Shown piece by piece: positions 62,449 to 64,000 of a stretch of 64,000 nt of DNA; within the stretch, counting starts at the first letter, position 1, and every line of letters begins with the position of its first letter. The position numbers and the translations under genes were made by a program. Source of the DNA: Salinimicrobium sp050750585. GTDB taxonomy: Bacteria > Bacteroidota > Bacteroidia > Flavobacteriales > Flavobacteriaceae. The notes below the pieces were generated by a model. The model was given only the letters and a program-made list of their open reading frames with translations. It was not told the origin of the DNA and ran no database searches. The stretch is taken from assembly GCF_050750585.1 (NCBI RefSeq), contig NZ_JBOJLM010000011.1:1-64000 (forward strand), in the 5' to 3' direction.

Positions 62449-62463
62449 AAAAATGGCATTTTT
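62449..62463 (-). terminator. Iterated palindrome copy just past the oxidoreductase stop
   Basis: AAAAATGGCATTTTT is a perfect 15-base palindrome (exact core 62450-62462), eight bases past the stop of the minus-strand gene. It gives a short hairpin with a T-run and may act as a terminator. Confidence 0.6.
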
Positions 62464-62470
62464 AGCAACC

Positions 62471-63550
62471 TTATATTTTAAGTGTCTGGCCATTTTTTGC
62501 AGCCGATTCATAGATCTTTTCGAGCACAATAATGTCCTTTAAACCTTCTTCCCCCGGAACCATCATAGGCTTATTGTTGAGAATTGAGAGGGCGTCGTCA
62601 TCCATTTGTACGGCTTGCTGGTTTTTCCCAAAAGGTTCGAGAATTTTACCGTCACTGGTTCCTCCTTTTACTCCGCTGTAAGTCTGGAAAGGCTGGAGAT
62701 AATAAGAGCCGTCACTGCAGGTCACTTCGAGGTTGTTCATGCCTTCGCCAAAGCTGGTGCGGCAATTGGCTATTACTCCTTCGGGAAACTCTAGCGTGAA
62801 ATCCATAGTTTCATCTACACCCTTAAAAAGCTGATCTCTGGTGGTTTGGCTTTTAGCCGAAACAGCAATAGGCTCCCGGCCTACAGTGTAGCGCGAAGTA
62901 TTTAAAGGATATACCCCCATATCGTACATGGCACCACCACCCATTTTTTCTACTGCACGCCAGCCGGGATTATTACTGTAAAAACCGGCGGCGGCTTTCA
63001 CCTCCTGTATTGGTCCGTAAGGGTTTGTTTCGGCCCACTTCATCATGATGCGGTTATTCTTTTCATGCTGAAGACGATACCCTATTGCAAGTTTGACTCT
63101 GTTTTTTTCGCAGGCTTCTATCATTTGGCGGCACTCTTCAGCATTCATTGCCATAGGTTTTTCACACCAAACGTGCTTTCCGGCATTGGCCGCTTTTATG
63201 GTATATTCAGCATGCATGGAATTGGGCAGCACAATATAGATCACATCAATATCATCATTATTGGCAATTTGGTGCATGTTTTCGTAATTGTACACATTGG
63301 CATCAGGGATCCCGTATTTTTCCTGCCATTGAGGGATTTTCTCAGGGCTGCCGGTGACTATTCCGCGAAGCTCGCAGTATTCAGTTTCCTGCAGGGCAGG
63401 AGCCAGTTGATGGGTGCTGTAGCCGCCAAGACCTACGAGGGCAACTCCCAGTTTATCCTTTTTTGAAGACCATAAAAAGTTAGGAAATGGTAGAAAGCCT
63501 GCTGCCAGAAAAAGCCCCGACTTTTTAATGAAAGTTCGTCTGTGTTCCAT
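62471..63550 (-). CDS. Gfo/Idh/MocA-family oxidoreductase with Tat signal
   Basis: The product is 359 residues. The N-terminus has a twin-arginine signal (RRTFIKKSGLFLAAGF). The Rossmann motif GVALVGLGGYSTHQL follows at about residue 36, then the family motif GKHVWCEKPMAMN with the catalytic-region Lys, and a C-terminal alpha/beta domain (GGGAMYDMGVYPLNTSRY). It resembles periplasmic glucose-fructose oxidoreductase-type enzymes that carry a tightly bound NAD(P). It likely acts on a sugar or a related polyol in the periplasm. It is next to nrdB but separated by terminators, so not functionally linked to it. Exact substrate unknown. Confidence 0.88.
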   Translation of the reverse strand: MEHRRTFIKKSGLFLAAGFLPFPNFLWSSKKDKLGVALVGLGGYSTHQLAPALQETEYCELRGIVTGSPEKIPQWQEKYGIPDANVYNYENMHQIANNDDIDVIYIVLPNSMHAEYTIKAANAGKHVWCEKPMAMNAEECRQMIEACEKNRVKLAIGYRLQHEKNNRIMMKWAETNPYGPIQEVKAAAGFYSNNPGWRAVEKMGGGAMYDMGVYPLNTSRYTVGREPIAVSAKSQTTRDQLFKGVDETMDFTLEFPEGVIANCRTSFGEGMNNLEVTCSDGSYYLQPFQTYSGVKGGTSDGKILEPFGKNQQAVQMDDDALSILNNKPMMVPGEEGLKDIIVLEKIYESAAKNGQTLKI

Positions 63551-63758
63551 GCGGTGTAATTTTCCTGAAGATAAAGAATCTTCAGAAAACTCAACTGCTT
63601 CTTCTGTTTAAAAATGGCGCTATATGTTTGCGTGGCAGCCGGGAAGGGCATTCCGGAATTGTGTGGCTCAAAAAAACCCTAAGCAAAAACTTTGGAGAAA
63701 ACAAAATTTCTGGTGTCAGGGTTGTTATAAAAGCTGTGAAAATACAATGTCTGTAACC

Positions 63759-64000
63759 TTATCTTTGGCCCATATTCATACTTTGATATTCTGAAGTGTC
63801 AACAGAAAATGGCTTTTTTTCAATCCCTGTGCAGGTCATCGTGACATTTTTTTCGGAATTTTTCTTGTCCTTCATCTGCATTTCCATCATTAACCCTGTC
63901 CCATCCCTGATCCAATCGGCATTAAGCCCTTCGGGGATATTCTTTTGGTTTTCCTGGTAAAGGTTTCTGAAGCTTACTCCTGCCTCATCTGTAACATAAA
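63759..64000 (-). CDS. Unknown protein, C-terminal 80 codons only (N-terminus off window)
   Basis: An open frame runs in from the right edge and stops at TAA 63759-63761. The visible end reads YVTDEAGVSFRNLYQENQK, then LNADWIRDGTGLMMEMQMKDKKN, then VTMTCTGIEKKPFSVDTSEYQSM. Codon use looks coding and the frame has no internal stop. I do not recognise a family; the Thr-Cys-Thr-Gly strand and mixed charge suggest a small secreted or periplasmic beta-rich protein, but that is a guess. Confidence 0.55.
   Translation of the reverse strand, partial: YVTDEAGVSFRNLYQENQKNIPEGLNADWIRDGTGLMMEMQMKDKKNSEKNVTMTCTGIEKKPFSVDTSEYQSMNMGQR

Noticed and set aside
1..64000. CRISPR array, prophage, integrase, insertion sequence or defence system
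   Set aside because: I saw no spaced direct-repeat array, no transposase or integrase motif, and no restriction, Cas or toxin-antitoxin proteins among the coding regions.

Overview
The window reads as chromosome of a polysaccharide-degrading member of the Flavobacteriaceae (Bacteroidota). Supporting signs are two SusC/SusD loci, a hybrid two-component regulator, a type IX secretion C-terminal signal, TAnnTTTG-type -7 boxes with few Shine-Dalgarno sequences, SPII lipoproteins, and a moderate GC content. I cannot name the genus from sequence alone.

Layout. 1-2.1 kb (minus strand): an HD-domain ppGpp-hydrolase-like gene cut by the window edge, a small duplicated-motif lipoprotein, and a DUF1028 protein. 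A tRNA-Arg(CCT) with promoter box and terminator follows. 2.6-29.8 kb (plus strand): a large xyloglucan-type polysaccharide utilization locus. It has an HTCS sensor/regulator, SusC, SusD, a surface glycan-binding lipoprotein, then GH2, GH31, GH97, GH3, GH3, GH29, a BACON-GH5 endoglucanase and a serine hydrolase. The GH2/GH31/GH3/GH5 set with a BACON domain matches the known Bacteroides ovatus xyloglucan locus; GH29 would remove fucose, and the GH97 is the odd member. 30-35.2 kb: a SYLF lipid-binding protein, a short-chain dehydrogenase, and a 1199-residue outer-membrane fusion protein whose N-terminal phosphatase domain looks catalytically dead. 35.5-50.5 kb (plus strand): a laminarin (beta-1,3-glucan) locus with a membrane-spanning beta-propeller/LuxR regulator without a kinase, SusC, SusD, a PKD-type binding lipoprotein, GH16, GH3 and GH16. 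50.9-64 kb: mostly housekeeping genes (tadA, dxs, DUF3078 protein, T9SS cargo, dGTPase, nrdB-nrdA, a Gfo/Idh/MocA oxidoreductase, a partial unknown).

How the genes work together. In each locus a periplasm-facing sensor detects oligosaccharide and activates the transporter and enzymes. Surface endo-enzymes (GH5 or GH16) cut the polymer, the binding lipoprotein and SusCD import fragments, and periplasmic exo-enzymes finish the job.

The most unusual signal is not a gene. A 13-base palindrome, AAAATGNCATTTT, usually extended to TCAAAAATGNCATTTTTGA, occurs 13 times exactly in 64 kb, in coding and intergenic DNA. Between genes it sits at the centre of long gene-specific hairpins; inside genes it nearly always sits in one reading frame, encoding K-N-[G/D/A]-I-[L/F]. 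It behaves like a highly iterated palindrome or DNA-address sequence, and I know of no named element that matches it. REP-like inverted repeats at 50.6-50.8, 58.5-58.64 and 61.1-61.2 kb add a second repeat layer.
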